Shown: positions 34,554 to 44,254 of the stretch, piece after piece
Layout of the letters: each line of letters opens with the position of its first letter
Position numbering within the stretch: position 1 is the first letter of the stretch
DNA from: Gnetum montanum
Taxonomy: Eukaryota > Streptophyta > Gnetopsida > Gnetales > Gnetaceae
DNA: 64,000 nucleotides
Reading direction: 5' to 3'
Assembly: GCA_015680685.1 (NCBI GenBank)
Contig: MNCI01025357.1
Span: 206,118-270,117, forward strand
Notes under the pieces: model-generated
What the model was told of the DNA's origin: nothing
What the model saw: only the letters and a program-made list of their open reading frames with translations
Databases searched by the model: none
Translations under genes and position numbers: made by a program

Positions 34554-34893
34554 TGTTAGCAGATCTGGCAGCAAAATATGAAATGAGATGAAAATAAAGA
34601 GAAATTGAACCATAGGCAAATGCAGAAAGATCTTATTATCAGAAATGGAAATAACAAGCTTCTCTCTTCATCATAAGGAGAGAACAAGAAGAAGCCTCTC
34701 TCTCATGCAATAGAATAATGTAAGAATGGGATAGAAAGGGGATGTATATGATGGGTACAAAAATTGAGGTGAGGGAGGTCCCTTAAATAACTAAATAATC
34801 ATCCGCTATTTTAATAACCATAGCCTAAATTTAGCAAGATAACTGTAGCTAAATTTTAGCAGCCTAAATTTAGCAGAATAACCATGGCCAGCA
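34554..34893 (-). repeat. 3' LTR of copia 1
   Basis: As written, it starts TGTTAGCAG and ends GGCCAGCA. It pairs with 44255-44615 (start TGTTAGTAG, same end). The internal side continues with a purine-rich tract when read on the minus strand. Confidence 0.93.
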
Positions 34894-34916
34894 ATCTCAT
34901 ACCATCCTTTCTACCT
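34894..34916 (-). other. Polypurine tract of copia 1
   Basis: On the minus strand the stretch reads gtagaaaggatggtatgaga just upstream of the 3' LTR. Confidence 0.65.
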
Positions 34917-34932
34917 TGCCATTCTATGTTGC

Positions 34933-35035
34933 TTATGTTATTGCTAGGCCATATGAGGATCTACTCCAATAAAATTTATCCATGTTAATCGGCTTGGTTA
35001 GAACATCTGTAAGATTATTCTTGGTGTGTACCTTC
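34933..35035 (-). pseudogene. C-terminal tail of copia 1 RNase H
   Basis: The frame KVHTKNNLTDVLTKPINMDKF is the characteristic end of copia pol (NxxDxLTKP). It is in frame with the PPR sequence directly upstream (AFRLFIDMQ). The fusion boundary lies near 35036, with a possible MQK micro-overlap. Confidence 0.85.
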
Positions 35036-35820
35036 TGCATATCAATAAAGAGCCTAAAAGCATGCTCCTCATAACCTTCATGCAAAGAACAACCCGAAAT
35101 CAGGGCATTCAATGATACAACATTCCACTGTGGAATTTCTTGAAAAGCTTGCAATGCATCCTCCAACCTCCCACTTTTTGAGTACATGGTGACAACGGCA
35201 TTGGAGACAGTAACATTAAGATTTAACCCAGATTGAATAGCCCTGGAATGAAGTTGCGTGCCTAGTTGCAGATCTTCAATCCCACCACAAATGCCAATGA
35301 GATTTGAATATGTAAATGCATCAGGCCTAAAACCAGCCCAAAAAACTTTCCTAAACATCTCCAGGACCTGCCCACAAAACCCAGCATGAACATACCCTGC
35401 AATCATGGTATTCATTACAGCCAGATCCTTAGTGGGAATTTTATCAAAGACATTGCATGCATCCACCAATCTCCCAAACTTAGCATACAAATCAACAAGA
35501 TTGCAGCTCACGACCGCATGTACACAATACCCAATTTTAAAAGAATATGAATGTACCTGTGATCCAAAACTTAAATCTCCACAATTCAAACAGCAACTTA
35601 GCAAGCCTCCAAGAGTAAAATCATCAAGGGCAAACCGAAAAGCCCTCATTTGCTAAAACATGAGGCACATTTTCTGGATAAATTCCCGCTGGGCATATGC
35701 AGATATCATAGAGTTCCATGAAACAACATCCCGTTCTGGCATGTTTTCAAATAGCTGCCATGCATCCTCTATTCTTTGACACCTTCCATACATGCTGCAT
35801 AGTTTGTTGATCATGGAAAG
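35036..35820 (-). pseudogene. Captured PPR gene fragment, downstream part
   Basis: The frame on the minus strand reads MINKLCSMYGRCQRIEDAWQ and ENMPERDVVSWNSMISAYAQ, a TAG (35653-35655), then CNLVDLYAKFGRLVDACNVF, AGFRPDAFTYSNLIGICGG and MYSKSGRLEDALQAFQEIP. These are 35-residue PPR motifs with P, L and S spacing, as in plant PLS-class organellar RNA-editing and processing factors. No E or DYW tail is present. The frame continues into copia RNase H. The upstream part of the same exon is at 41559-41780. Confidence 0.9.
35816..35820 (+). repeat. Target-site duplication of the palindromic element (left copy, gaaag)
   Basis: gaaag abuts TGAAACACC at 35821 and recurs at 41559-41563 after GGTGTTTCA. 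Removing one copy and the insert rejoins the PPR reading frame (GGLS to MINK). Confidence 0.9.
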
Positions 35821-37026
35821 TGAAACACCACAAAATTCGCGCTTAGTACTTGTCCGACACCAAAGAAAGACCCTGAGACCCACGGACGACCTCGACTACA
35901 TGAAATGTCATACATGGCAATCTTGGGGCTTGAAATACTTGGTTTTCACTAAGTATGTTGCGCCAGCGTATATGCTCAGCGTATATGCCCAAGTTCACAC
36001 CTACAGTGTATACGCCTGACACCCTACAGTGTATACGCCTGGCACCCTACTGCGTATACGCCCGGCACTCCATCGTGTACGCCCAGGTACTGCCGATGCA
36101 TACGCTCGATGACAAGATCTCCAATGACAACATGAAGACAACACCAAAGAGCAAAGATTGAAGCAAGTGGACATCCTTCGGCATATACGCCCAGGATTCA
36201 CCAGCGTATACGCCCTGCATCCGCCAGCGTATACGCCCAACACAGCATCTCCACCCAAGTTCACAGGCTTGCCTCATTCAGCGTATACGCCCAGTGTATA
36301 CGCCCACCTCACACGGCATATACGCCCAGCGTATATGCCCGATAGATGTAATATATTGTATTTTTATAAAGTGTGTGCTCCCGGTCAACACGCCACGTGT
36401 CTCCTAACCCGAGTCTAGCGTAACAACCTGTATATAAACCCCAATTTCCCACGTCACCCAGGTCGGTTGGCAAAATATCGGAGCATACCAGAGAACATTT
36501 ACGTTGCGCACAAGAGCTAAAACCCTCTTACGCTGGAGAGCCCTGTACGCCGTACACACAGTCTCTACGCTTCGTCTGCCTTGTGAACTAGCCGAGTCAT
36601 TCCTGCATACGCCGGGGCTTTTCGTCTACCTTGTGTTCCCTCACGACTGCGTTAGACCTGTGCACTGTACTTTGACTCTGTAATACCATTGTTTACATTT
36701 GCTGCATAAGATTGTTTACATTTTTATGTCAACTTGGTGCACGCATTCTGTTTACGCCCGTTTACGCTCACGCTCTGTTCGCATCTGTTTTACGCCATTT
36801 ACGCTTTGTTTATGCTCGCTACATCGTTTACGCATAACCCAGCGTATAGCACTTTGCGTACGCGTGGGGAAATCCTTGTCTGATCCGCGTGCAGACCACC
36901 CAAGGTACTCTGCCTTCGTGCATTCCAGCTTGCCCTCAGGCGAAGGCAGGGTCTTCTGTTCTCCTCCTGTGATCCCACGGTCTCTGTTTTCCTTCTAGCT
37001 GGAGACCGACGATTTCAGGAAGTACA
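35821..37026 (+). repeat. Left LTR of element D
   Basis: It begins TGAAACACCAC and ends GTACA, five bases before the PBS. It contains about 14 copies of a gcgtatacgccc-like unit at 35962-36345, and tttacgc words at 36740-36850. It is matched in inverted orientation by 40184-41558. Confidence 0.85.
35962..36345. repeat. Array of GCGTATACGC palindromic units in the element D LTR (left arm)
   Basis: Roughly 14 irregularly spaced units share the self-complementary core GTATAC, usually gcgtatacgccc, with point variants such as gcgtatatgccc and gtgtatacgcct. The mirrored array is at about 40870-41225. Confidence 0.88.
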
Positions 37027-37031
37027 GAAAT

Positions 37032-37049
37032 TGGCGCTAGAAGGAGGGC
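37032..37049 (+). other. Primer-binding site of element D, left arm
   Basis: TGGCGCTAGAAGGAGGGC lies just inside the left LTR, and the mirror site is at 40161-40178. It is similar to the element C site. Confidence 0.7.
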
Positions 37050-37079
37050 TCCTAAAGCCCTTACCTGCAAACTCCTAGC

Positions 37080-37640
37080 GTTTACGCTGTGAACTCCAAG
37101 CTGCTCCCTGCTCAAACCTTCCTAGCGTTTACGCTGCCCAATCTAAAACCCCAGCTTGCAACTGTCCAGCGTCTATGCTGTACAGTGTTTATGCTCTTAA
37201 AAGCTTACTAGCTCCTACGCGTCTCGTTTTATGCCAGCTCCTGTTTGACGCTACAACCTCTTTTACTGTCTCCTGTTTTACGCTGAGCTCGTTTTACGCT
37301 GTGACTTGTTTTCACGTTGCAACTTGTGTTACGCTGAGCCCTATTTTACGCTGAGCCTGTTATACGCTGTGAATTGTTTACGCTACAACTTGTGTTACGC
37401 TGAGCCCTGTTTTACATTGAACCTTATTTTACTCTGCAACTTGTTTTACACTCCTGTGTTACGCCGATTACTTGTTCTACGCTGCAACTTCTTGTACGCT
37501 ATCTCCTGTTTTACGCTGCCACGTAGTTTACGCTGTCCTCTTTTACGCCGTGATCCAGCTTATGCTTTATACGCTCCCCAGCGTCTACGCTGACCATATA
37601 CATTGTATACGTTGTCACTATACGTTGTCCATTGAAGCGT
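37080..37640. repeat. Leader array of tacgctg words, left arm of element D
   Basis: More than 20 copies of (t)tacgctg with short variable spacers (for example gttttacgctgagc and tgtgttacgctgagcc) fill the leader between PBS and gag. The mirror image lies at about 39560-40130. The small ORFs here are by-products of the repeat. Confidence 0.85.
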
Positions 37641-37707
37641 ATACGCTCCACACTACACAACACTAACTGCGCATCTCCGGACCGATTCATATTCGTGACA
37701 TATCATC

Positions 37708-38970
37708 ATGAATCCCGCAAATAACACTACTGCCACCACTCAAACCCCCGCCATTGTGGACATCACAGCCATCCAACAGCCTATCGCACAGCACCCGGGA
37801 GTGCAACCTACAGCGGGGCCCTGCCGATCCCTACGGCTACAGGGTCGAGATCCAGCCTCCAACATCATCACCCAGGATCAGTATAATTTTATATGTATTA
37901 AAATACAAGCTGGCCTGGCTATTGACCGAGCTGAAATGGAAGTGAAAAGACAGTTCAAACTCTTCTACAGGAGAGGACACGAGTTCACCCCTTCCCCATA
38001 TGATGTAATCCTGGTTCCGGAGTAGTATTTGGAGCTCGTCACACAACTCCTCTTGCAAAGGAGCCGCATGTTGGATCGGTATGCGCTAGAACCCCAGCCA
38101 GAAGAAGAGGACGACTTCGCCGCTCAATCCAAGCATGAGGACTCCTACCACACTCTTAGCCTGCAAGCGCAGGCTAACCCCATTTTTCACCCAGAAACAA
38201 GGGAAATCCTGCCCCTCCAGCATCTTAGGTTCGCCTAGGCTCAAGCACCACCACTTGAAACATCAGCGCTAGTGCATATCCCTCCTCCAAGTGACTCCCA
38301 ACCTAACACTTTCCCTCTCGCAGTCATCCCTACTACAGCTGCGGGCTCGTCCTCGCAAGCACCGCCCCCTCTATCTAACGTGGGAGTGACATTCCCACCC
38401 CGAGTGATAGGGATGCCACACGTCATCCCAGCCTCCACATCCGCTCATTACATCCCGCACATCCAAGCAAATGCAGGCCCCTCAGTGGCTGTAACCCAAC
38501 AGAGAGCCTCTTCACACAACATGGCCGAGCAATGGCTAGCGATGGGTATGCCGTCACACCAGCCTTCTCACCCCCACGTGCCACCCCACACAATTCCACC
38601 AGTTATTTTTCCCCAGGTACAGCCCCAGCCGTAGCAAACGCAACCTTTCCCATACAACATGTTGTCCTCAGTGCAACCCAGAGTAAACTTTCCACAAGCA
38701 CAACCGTTGATCGCCCAGCTTTTGGCCTTTCAACCCACAATTCAACAGTCTAACTTATACACAGCCCCACACACACAACCCGTCGCTTCACCGAGTGCCC
38801 AAGATTGGGTGGATGCCAAGAAACTGATGCAGGAATTGACAGACGAGGTAAAATACCTCAAAACAGCCACTGACGGGGAGTTGAAGGTAGTATATTTCTA
38901 CAACGATGACCCCATCAGCTACAGGGGAGGGATATGCACTAGCGCTGATGTTTCAGGTGGTGGTGCTTGA
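37708..38970 (+). pseudogene. gag-like frame of element D, left arm and centre
   Basis: One frame runs from ATG 37708 (MNPANNTTATTQTPAIVDI) with only three stops, all TAG (38023, 38236, 38632). It contains CRSLRLQGRDPASNIITQDQ, EMEVKRQFKLFYRRGHEFTP, PQPEEEDDFAAQSKHEDSYH, a Pro/Gln/Ser-rich middle and DWVDAKKLMQELTDEVKYLK near 38800. The position after PBS and leader and the Pro-rich composition suggest gag. I do not recognise a conserved gag domain. It enters the inverted copy after DDPISYR at about 38927. Confidence 0.6.
38288..38927 (+). other. Single-copy centre (loop) of the element D palindrome
   Basis: About 640 bp have no counterpart in the right arm and continue the left-arm gag-like frame. 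The right arm starts at ggagggatatgcactagcgc (38928), the inverse of 38268-38287. Confidence 0.8.
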
Positions 38971-39502
38971 GCCTGTCGAACCTAAGATGCTGGAGGGGCA
39001 AGATTTCCCCTATTTCTGGATGAAAAATGGGGTTAGCTTGCGCTTGCGGGCTAAGAGTGTGGTAGGAGTCCTCATGCTTGGATTGAGCAGTGAAGTCATC
39101 CTCTTCTTCTGGCTGGGGTTCTAGTGCATACCGATCCAACGTGCTGCTCCTTTGCAAGAGGAGTTGTGTGATGAGCTCTGAATACTGCTCCGGAACCGGG
39201 ATTACATCATATGGGGAAGGGGTGAACTCGTGTCCTCCCCTGTAGAAAAGTTCGAACTACCTTTTCACTTCCATTTCAGCTCGGTCAACAGCCAGGCCAG
39301 CTTGTATTTTAATACATATAAAATTATACTGATCCTGGGTGATGATGTTGGAGGCTGGATCTCTCCCCTGTAGCTGTAGGGATCGGCAGGGCCCCGCTGT
39401 AGGTTGCACTCCCGGGTGCTGTGCGACAGGCTGTTGGATGGCTGTGATGTCCACAATGGCGGTGGTTTGAGTGGTGGCAGTAGTGTTATTTACGGGATTC
39501 AT
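38928..39502 (-). pseudogene. gag-like frame of element D, right (inverted) arm
   Basis: On the minus strand ATG 39502 starts MNPVNNTTATTQTTAIVDI, the inverted homologue of 37708. A TAG at 39257-39259 stands where the left arm has CAG (37951). Conversely CAG at 39185-39187 stands where the left arm has TAG (38023). A second open piece (39157-38939) carries DRYALEPQPEEEDDFTAQSK. The copy is truncated at the palindrome centre. Confidence 0.7.
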
Positions 39503-40160
39503 GATGATATGTCATGGATATGAATCGGTCGGGAGATGCGCAATTAGTGTTGTGTAGCGTGCAGCGTATACGCTTCAATGGACAACGTATAGTGACAGCG
39601 TATACAACTTATATGGTCAGCGTAGACGCTGGGGAGCATATACAGCATAAGCTGGGTCACGGCGTAAAAGAGGACAGCGTAAACTACGTGGCAGCGTAAA
39701 ACAGGAGATAGCGTACAAGAAGTTGCAGCGTAGAACAAGTAATCGGCGTAACACAGGAGTGTAAAACGAGTTGCAGATTAAAATAAGGCTCAATGTAAAA
39801 CAGGGCTCAGCGTAACACAAGTTGTAGCGTAAACAATTCACAGCGTATAACAGGCTCAGCGTAAAATAGGGCTCAGCGTAACACAAGTTGCAACGTGAAA
39901 ACAAGTCACAGCGTAAAACGAGCTCAGTGTAAAATAGGAGACGGTAAAAGAGGTTGTAGCGTCAAACAGGAGATGGCATAAAACGAGGCGCGTAGGAGCC
40001 AGTAAGCTTTTAAGAGCATAAACACTGTACAGCGCAGACGCTGGACAGTTGCAGGCTAGGGTTTTAGATTGGGTAGCGTAAACGCTAGGAAGGTTTGAGC
40101 AGGGAGTGGCTTGGAGTTCACAGCGTAAACGCTGGGAGTTTGCAGGTAAGGGCTTTAGAA

Positions 40161-40178
40161 GCCCTCCTTCTAGCGCCA
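40161..40178 (-). other. Primer-binding site of element D, right arm
   Basis: It is the reverse complement of 37032-37049 with no change (gccctccttctagcgcca on the + strand). Confidence 0.7.
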
Positions 40179-40183
40179 ATTTC

Positions 40184-41558
40184 TGTACTTCCTGAAATTG
40201 TCAGTCTCCGATTGGAAGGAAAACAGAGACCGTGGGATCGTAGGAGGAGAACAGAAGACCCTACCTTCGCCTGAGGGCAAGCTGGAATGCACAAAGGTAG
40301 AGTACCTTGGGCGGTCCGCACGCGGATCAGACAAGGATTTCCCCACGCGTACGTAAAGTGCTATACGCTGGGTTATGCGTAAACGATGTAGCGAGCGTAA
40401 ACAAAGCGTAAACGGCGTAAAACAGATGCGAACAGAGCGTGAGTGTAAATGGGTGTAAACAGAATGTGTGCGCCAAGTTGACGTAAAACTGTAAACAATC
40501 TTATGCAACAAATGTAAACAATGGTATTACAGAGTCAAAGTACAGTGCACCGGTCTAACGCAGTCGTGAGGAAACACAAGGTGGACGAAAAGCCCCAGCG
40601 TATGCAGGAATGACTCGGTTGGTTCGCAAGGCAGACGGAGCGTAGAGACTGTGTGTACGGCGTACAAGGATCTCCAGCGTAAGAGGGTTTTAGCTCTTGT
40701 GCGTAGCGTAAATGCTTTCTGGTATGCTCCGAGATTTTGCCAACCGACCTGGGTGAAGTGGGAAATCGGGGTTTATATACAGGTTGTTACGCTAGACTCG
40801 GGTTAGGAGACACGTGGCACGTTGACCGGGAGCACACACTTTACAAAAATACAATATATTACATCTATCAGGCGTATACGCTGGGCGTATACGCCGTGTG
40901 AGGCGGGCATATACGCTGAATGAGGCGGGCTTGTGAACTTGGGTGGAGATGCTGTGTTGGGCGTATACGCTGGACATATACGTTGGTGGATGCAGGGCGT
41001 ATACGCTGGTGAATGCTGGGCGTATACGCCGAAGGATGTCCACTTGCTTCAATCCTTGCTCTTTGGTGTTGTCTTCATGCTGTCATTGGAGATCTTGTCA
41101 TCAAGCGTATGCATTGGCAGTACTTGGGCGTACATGCTGGAGTGCCAGGCGTATACGCTGTAGGGTGCCAGACATATACGCTGTAGGTGTGAACTTGGGT
41201 GTATACGCTGGGCGTATACACTGGCGCAACATACTTAGTGAAAACTAAGTATTTCAAGCCCCAAGATTACCATGTATGACATTTCATGTAGTCGAGGTCG
41301 TCCGTGGGTCTCAGGGTCTTTCTTTGGTGTCGGACAAGTACTAAGAGCCGAATTTTGTGGTGTTTCATTGGCCCCTCTTTGTTGACGCTTGTGTGAACTT
41401 GGGCGTATACACTGGCGCAACATACTTAGTGAAAACCAAGTATTTCAAGCCCCAAGGTTGCCATGTATGACATTTCATGTAGTCGAGGTCGTCCGTGGGT
41501 CTCAGGGTCTTTCTTTGGTGTCGGACAAGTACTAAGCGCCGAATTTTGTGGTGTTTCA
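40184..41558 (-). repeat. Right LTR of element D, inverted, with a terminal tandem duplication
   Basis: It is the inverse of 35821-37026 but longer (1375 bp). The outer part carrying the block from acatacttagtgaaaac to GTGTTTCA is present twice (about 41224-41370 and 41411-41558). The copies are separated by ttggcccctctttgttgacg and a short LTR piece. The GTATAC-core array is at about 40870-41225. Confidence 0.85.
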
Positions 41559-41780
41559 GAAAGACCACCAGCAAAACCTAATTTTAGTATCCGAGCATGA
41601 AGCAACCTACCCAAATCTAATGAATCCGAATCTGTGCATTCTTACAGGAGAGAAGTGACAGAATCTATCAATGCCCACTATCTTTTTTTGGGTTCTGAAA
41701 ATGTTTTGTGTGCAGCAGTACTTGAAAATCGAAGAGCACCATCTACAAGTGCTATGCCGATACGTTGGAAAGGTTTGCAT
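41559..41780 (-). pseudogene. Captured PPR gene fragment, upstream part
   Basis: On the minus strand, just after the copia residues SLWMVAM, the frame reads PCKPFQRIGIALVDGALRFS then STAAHKTFSEPKKR, TAG (41678), WALIDSVTSLL, TAA (41642), ECTDSDSLDLGRLLHARILK and LGFAGGLS. The hydroxylated, basic start resembles an organelle-targeting leader. GRLLHARILKLGF is a typical PPR A-helix. It joins in frame to the PPR sequence at 35820. Confidence 0.85.
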
Positions 41781-42924
41781 GGCATTGCTACCATCCACAA
41801 AGATACATATGGACTTTTGAGAGCCTCATGTAAAGTTGAGGGCTCTCCGTTCGTTAAAAGGATGTATGCAACATTACTTTCAGTAACATAATCTGAGTGC
41901 CAAGTTGGTGATCTTTTTATCCAAGATGACCGATGAACTTCATAAGCTTCAAACTTGACTAGTTCTTTCTCTTCATAAATTGATGTTGCTTCAAAAGTAA
42001 CTGGATCTTCAGCTTTTGTCTTATCTTCTACCTGAATTTTAGTAGTCTTTGAATTCTCCTTTGAAGTGCTAGCATCTCCCTTCTCTTTAATTTTATCTTT
42101 TACAAATATCACATCTCTACTGATGACAACCTTGTGGGTAGTGGGATCCCACAGCCGATACCCCTTAACTCCATAAGCATACCCTAAGAAGATACATTTC
42201 CTGGACTTTGGATCAAACTTTGATCTTTCTTGGTCATTGTACATCACATACACAAAACTTCCAAATGTATGGAGATGAGAATAAATAGCTGGCTTACCAG
42301 TCCACATTTCTATTGGTGTTTTTAGATCAATTGCAGTTGATGGAGACCGATTGATTAAATAGCAGGTTGTATTAATTGCTTCTGCCCAAAATGACTTGGT
42401 TAGATTTTCAGCCTTCAACATTGATCTTGTTTTTTCCAACAAGGTTCTATTCATCTGTTCTGCCACTCCATTTTGTTGAGTGTGTGCCACTGTGAACTGC
42501 CTCTTGATGTCTTCTTGTTGACAAAATGCATTAAATTCATCAGTTTTATATTCTCCTCCATTATCTGTCCTTAGACACTTGATCCTTTATTTGGACTCAA
42601 GTTCTACTTGCACTGTAAAAACTTTGAAGACTAAAAAGACATCTGCCTTCCTTTTGATTAGATACACCCAACATCTCTTGGAGAAATCATCAATGAAAGA
42701 CACAAAGTATCTTGCTCCTCCTAGTCAGTGGTGCTTGCCAAACATCAGAGTGCAGCAAGTCCAAGATGCCTCTACTCTTAGCTGTTGATGTGCTAAACTT
42801 TAATCTATGTTGCTTACTAGTAACACAATGCTCACAAAATGGTAAACATAACAAATTGAGCCCAGGAAGTAGTCTCTATTTAGAGAAAATATTCAAACCT
42901 TGTTCTGACATATGACCAAGCTTT
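41781..42924 (-). pseudogene. Integrase and RT stub of copia 1
   Basis: The open frame 42490-41781 begins AHTQQNGVAEQMNRTLLEK (the integrase Glu segment) and continues with KSFWAEAINTTCYLINRSPS and FGSFVYVMYNDQERSKFDPK. It then gives GYAYGVKGYRLWDP, a charged linker, and EPSTLHEALKSPYVSLWMVAM, the first residues of copia RT. The rest of RT is absent. The upstream integrase core (42491-42924) is frameshifted, with a GAG-pre-integrase relic LGHMSEQGL near 42900. Confidence 0.85.
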
Positions 42925-44189
42925 CATTGCCACAACATCATCGATTCTTCTTCCAAACTAGTTGATGTAACACAAGACTCTCCCACTTGATGTGTGTTCC
43001 CCATAAGCATGTACAAATTTGCAGCAACCTTTTTTGCCTTCATTACCACAAGTGCACCTTTGGTAATCTTCAGAATCCCATTCTCTATATGAGTTTTGCA
43101 CCCAACATCTTCTAGTTGTCCTAAAGACAGTATATTTTTCTTCAGGCCCTCCACATGTCATACCTCTTGTATGGTGCTAATAGTGCCATCATACATCTTT
43201 AGGTTGACAGTACCAATACCAGTGATTTTCAAAGCATGATCATTTCCCATGTACACAGATCCTTCTGAGATTGGTTTGTAGTGATAAAACCATTCTCTCT
43301 GAGAGGTCATGTGCCATGTTGTTCCTGAATCCAAGATCCAACCATCAATGAGCTTCTGTTTGCCTTCAACAATAGTTGCCTCACTATATAGAACATCACC
43401 ATCATATGAGGTACTTGCCACATTCCCTTGAGGATTCTTTTTATTACTCTTCTTGTTCCAACACTCCTTCTTTAGGTGTCCTCTCTTGCCACAGTTGTAG
43501 CAAGTGATGTTTCTCCTTTTACTTCTTGAATTGGATCTACCATGAATTTGGTTCCAATTGGAATCATATTCCATGAATCTCCCTCTCATCATTGTTAAGG
43601 CTTCCACCTTGTTTGCCAACCTATCTTCCTTGTTCTTGCATCGACTTTCTTCTTCAAGAACCGCAACTGCAACCTCGTCAAAGACAAGAGCATCCATAAG
43701 GAAATTGTTGGTCAAGTTGATCATGAGTTGATCATATGAATCAGGTAGACTTTGAAGTAGAATTTCTGCACGTTCACCTGCATCTACTTTATAGCCCAAC
43801 AATGTGAGTTGAGCAAATAAAGTATTTAGGGTGTTGATATGGTTAGTTACCGATGAGGTTTCTGCCATACGAAGAGTGTAAAGTCTTCTCTTCAAGAAGA
43901 TTTTGTTTTGGAGTGATTTAGCCTCGTACAACTTTGTGAAAGTGTCCCATATTTCCTTTGCCATCTTCTTTTCTGCAATACTTGAAAGAACCCCATCTGC
44001 CAGTGCTAAGTGTAAATTAGCAATAGCATTTCCATCCATTTTATTCCACTTGCTATCATCTGTGACCTCTCGCGGCCTTTCTCCAATAGCTGCTAGGCAA
44101 TTATCTTTATGCAAAATTTCTTATATCTTCATTTTCCACAATGTGAAGTTGCTTCCATTGAACTTCTCTATTTTGTATTTGCCAGCCAT
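42925..44189 (-). pseudogene. gag-protease of copia 1
   Basis: ATG 44189 (MAGKYKIEKFNGSNFTLWKM) is followed by one TAA, then open to 43158. The UBN2-type gag domain (KEIWDTFTKLYEAKSLQNKI, LLQSLPDSYDQLMINL) precedes a perfect CCHC knuckle CYNCGKRGHLKKEC (about 43455-43500) and the protease WILDSGTTWHMTSQREWF. After a stop at 43158 the frame continues EGLKKNILSLGQLEDVGCKT to MMLWQ. Only a few stops break it. Confidence 0.9.
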
Positions 44190-44234
44190 TTTGTAAAATT
44201 TGTATGCATGATCTGCAACACTTCTACGGACTAT

Positions 44235-44253
44235 GAACCTTGCTCCAATACCA
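44235..44253 (-). other. Primer-binding site of copia 1
   Basis: On the minus strand TGGTATTGGAGCAAGGTTC follows the 5' LTR. It is one of the usual variants of the initiator-methionine tRNA site (TGGTATCAGAGC) of Ty1/copia elements. Confidence 0.88.
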
Positions 44254-44254
44254 C

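Larger units (their letters stand above)
35821..41558. mobile_element. Element D: palindromic LTR retroelement with inverted LTRs
   Basis: It is 5738 bp, flanked by the 5-bp TSD gaaag. The left arm (35821-38287) and right arm (38928-41558) are inverted copies of one another, separated by about 640 bp found only once. Each arm carries, from outside inwards, an LTR, a PBS (TGGCGCTAGAAGGAGGGC), a leader packed with acgctg words and the start of a gag-like frame. Both outer ends are the same LTR terminus (TGAAACACC). An ordinary LTR element has direct LTRs and two different ends. No protease, RT or integrase is present. Confidence 0.88.

Noticed and set aside
35955-36418. The GCGTATACGC units looked at first like a CRISPR-type or satellite array
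   Set aside because: Units are irregularly spaced without uniform spacers, lie inside an LTR, and the organism is a plant.
36699-36998. A 99-codon ORF in the element D LTR (MLHKIVYIFMSTW...)
   Set aside because: It lies inside the LTR, is duplicated in the inverted arm with different breaks, and shows no domain. A spurious LTR ORF is more likely.
37306-37593. A 95-codon ORF with repeated CYAEPxFTL/LLYAV motifs (and its mirror at 39617-39904), resembling a repeat protein
   Set aside because: It is a by-product of the tacgctg DNA array, which stays open in several frames. All frames show the same kind of periodic peptide.
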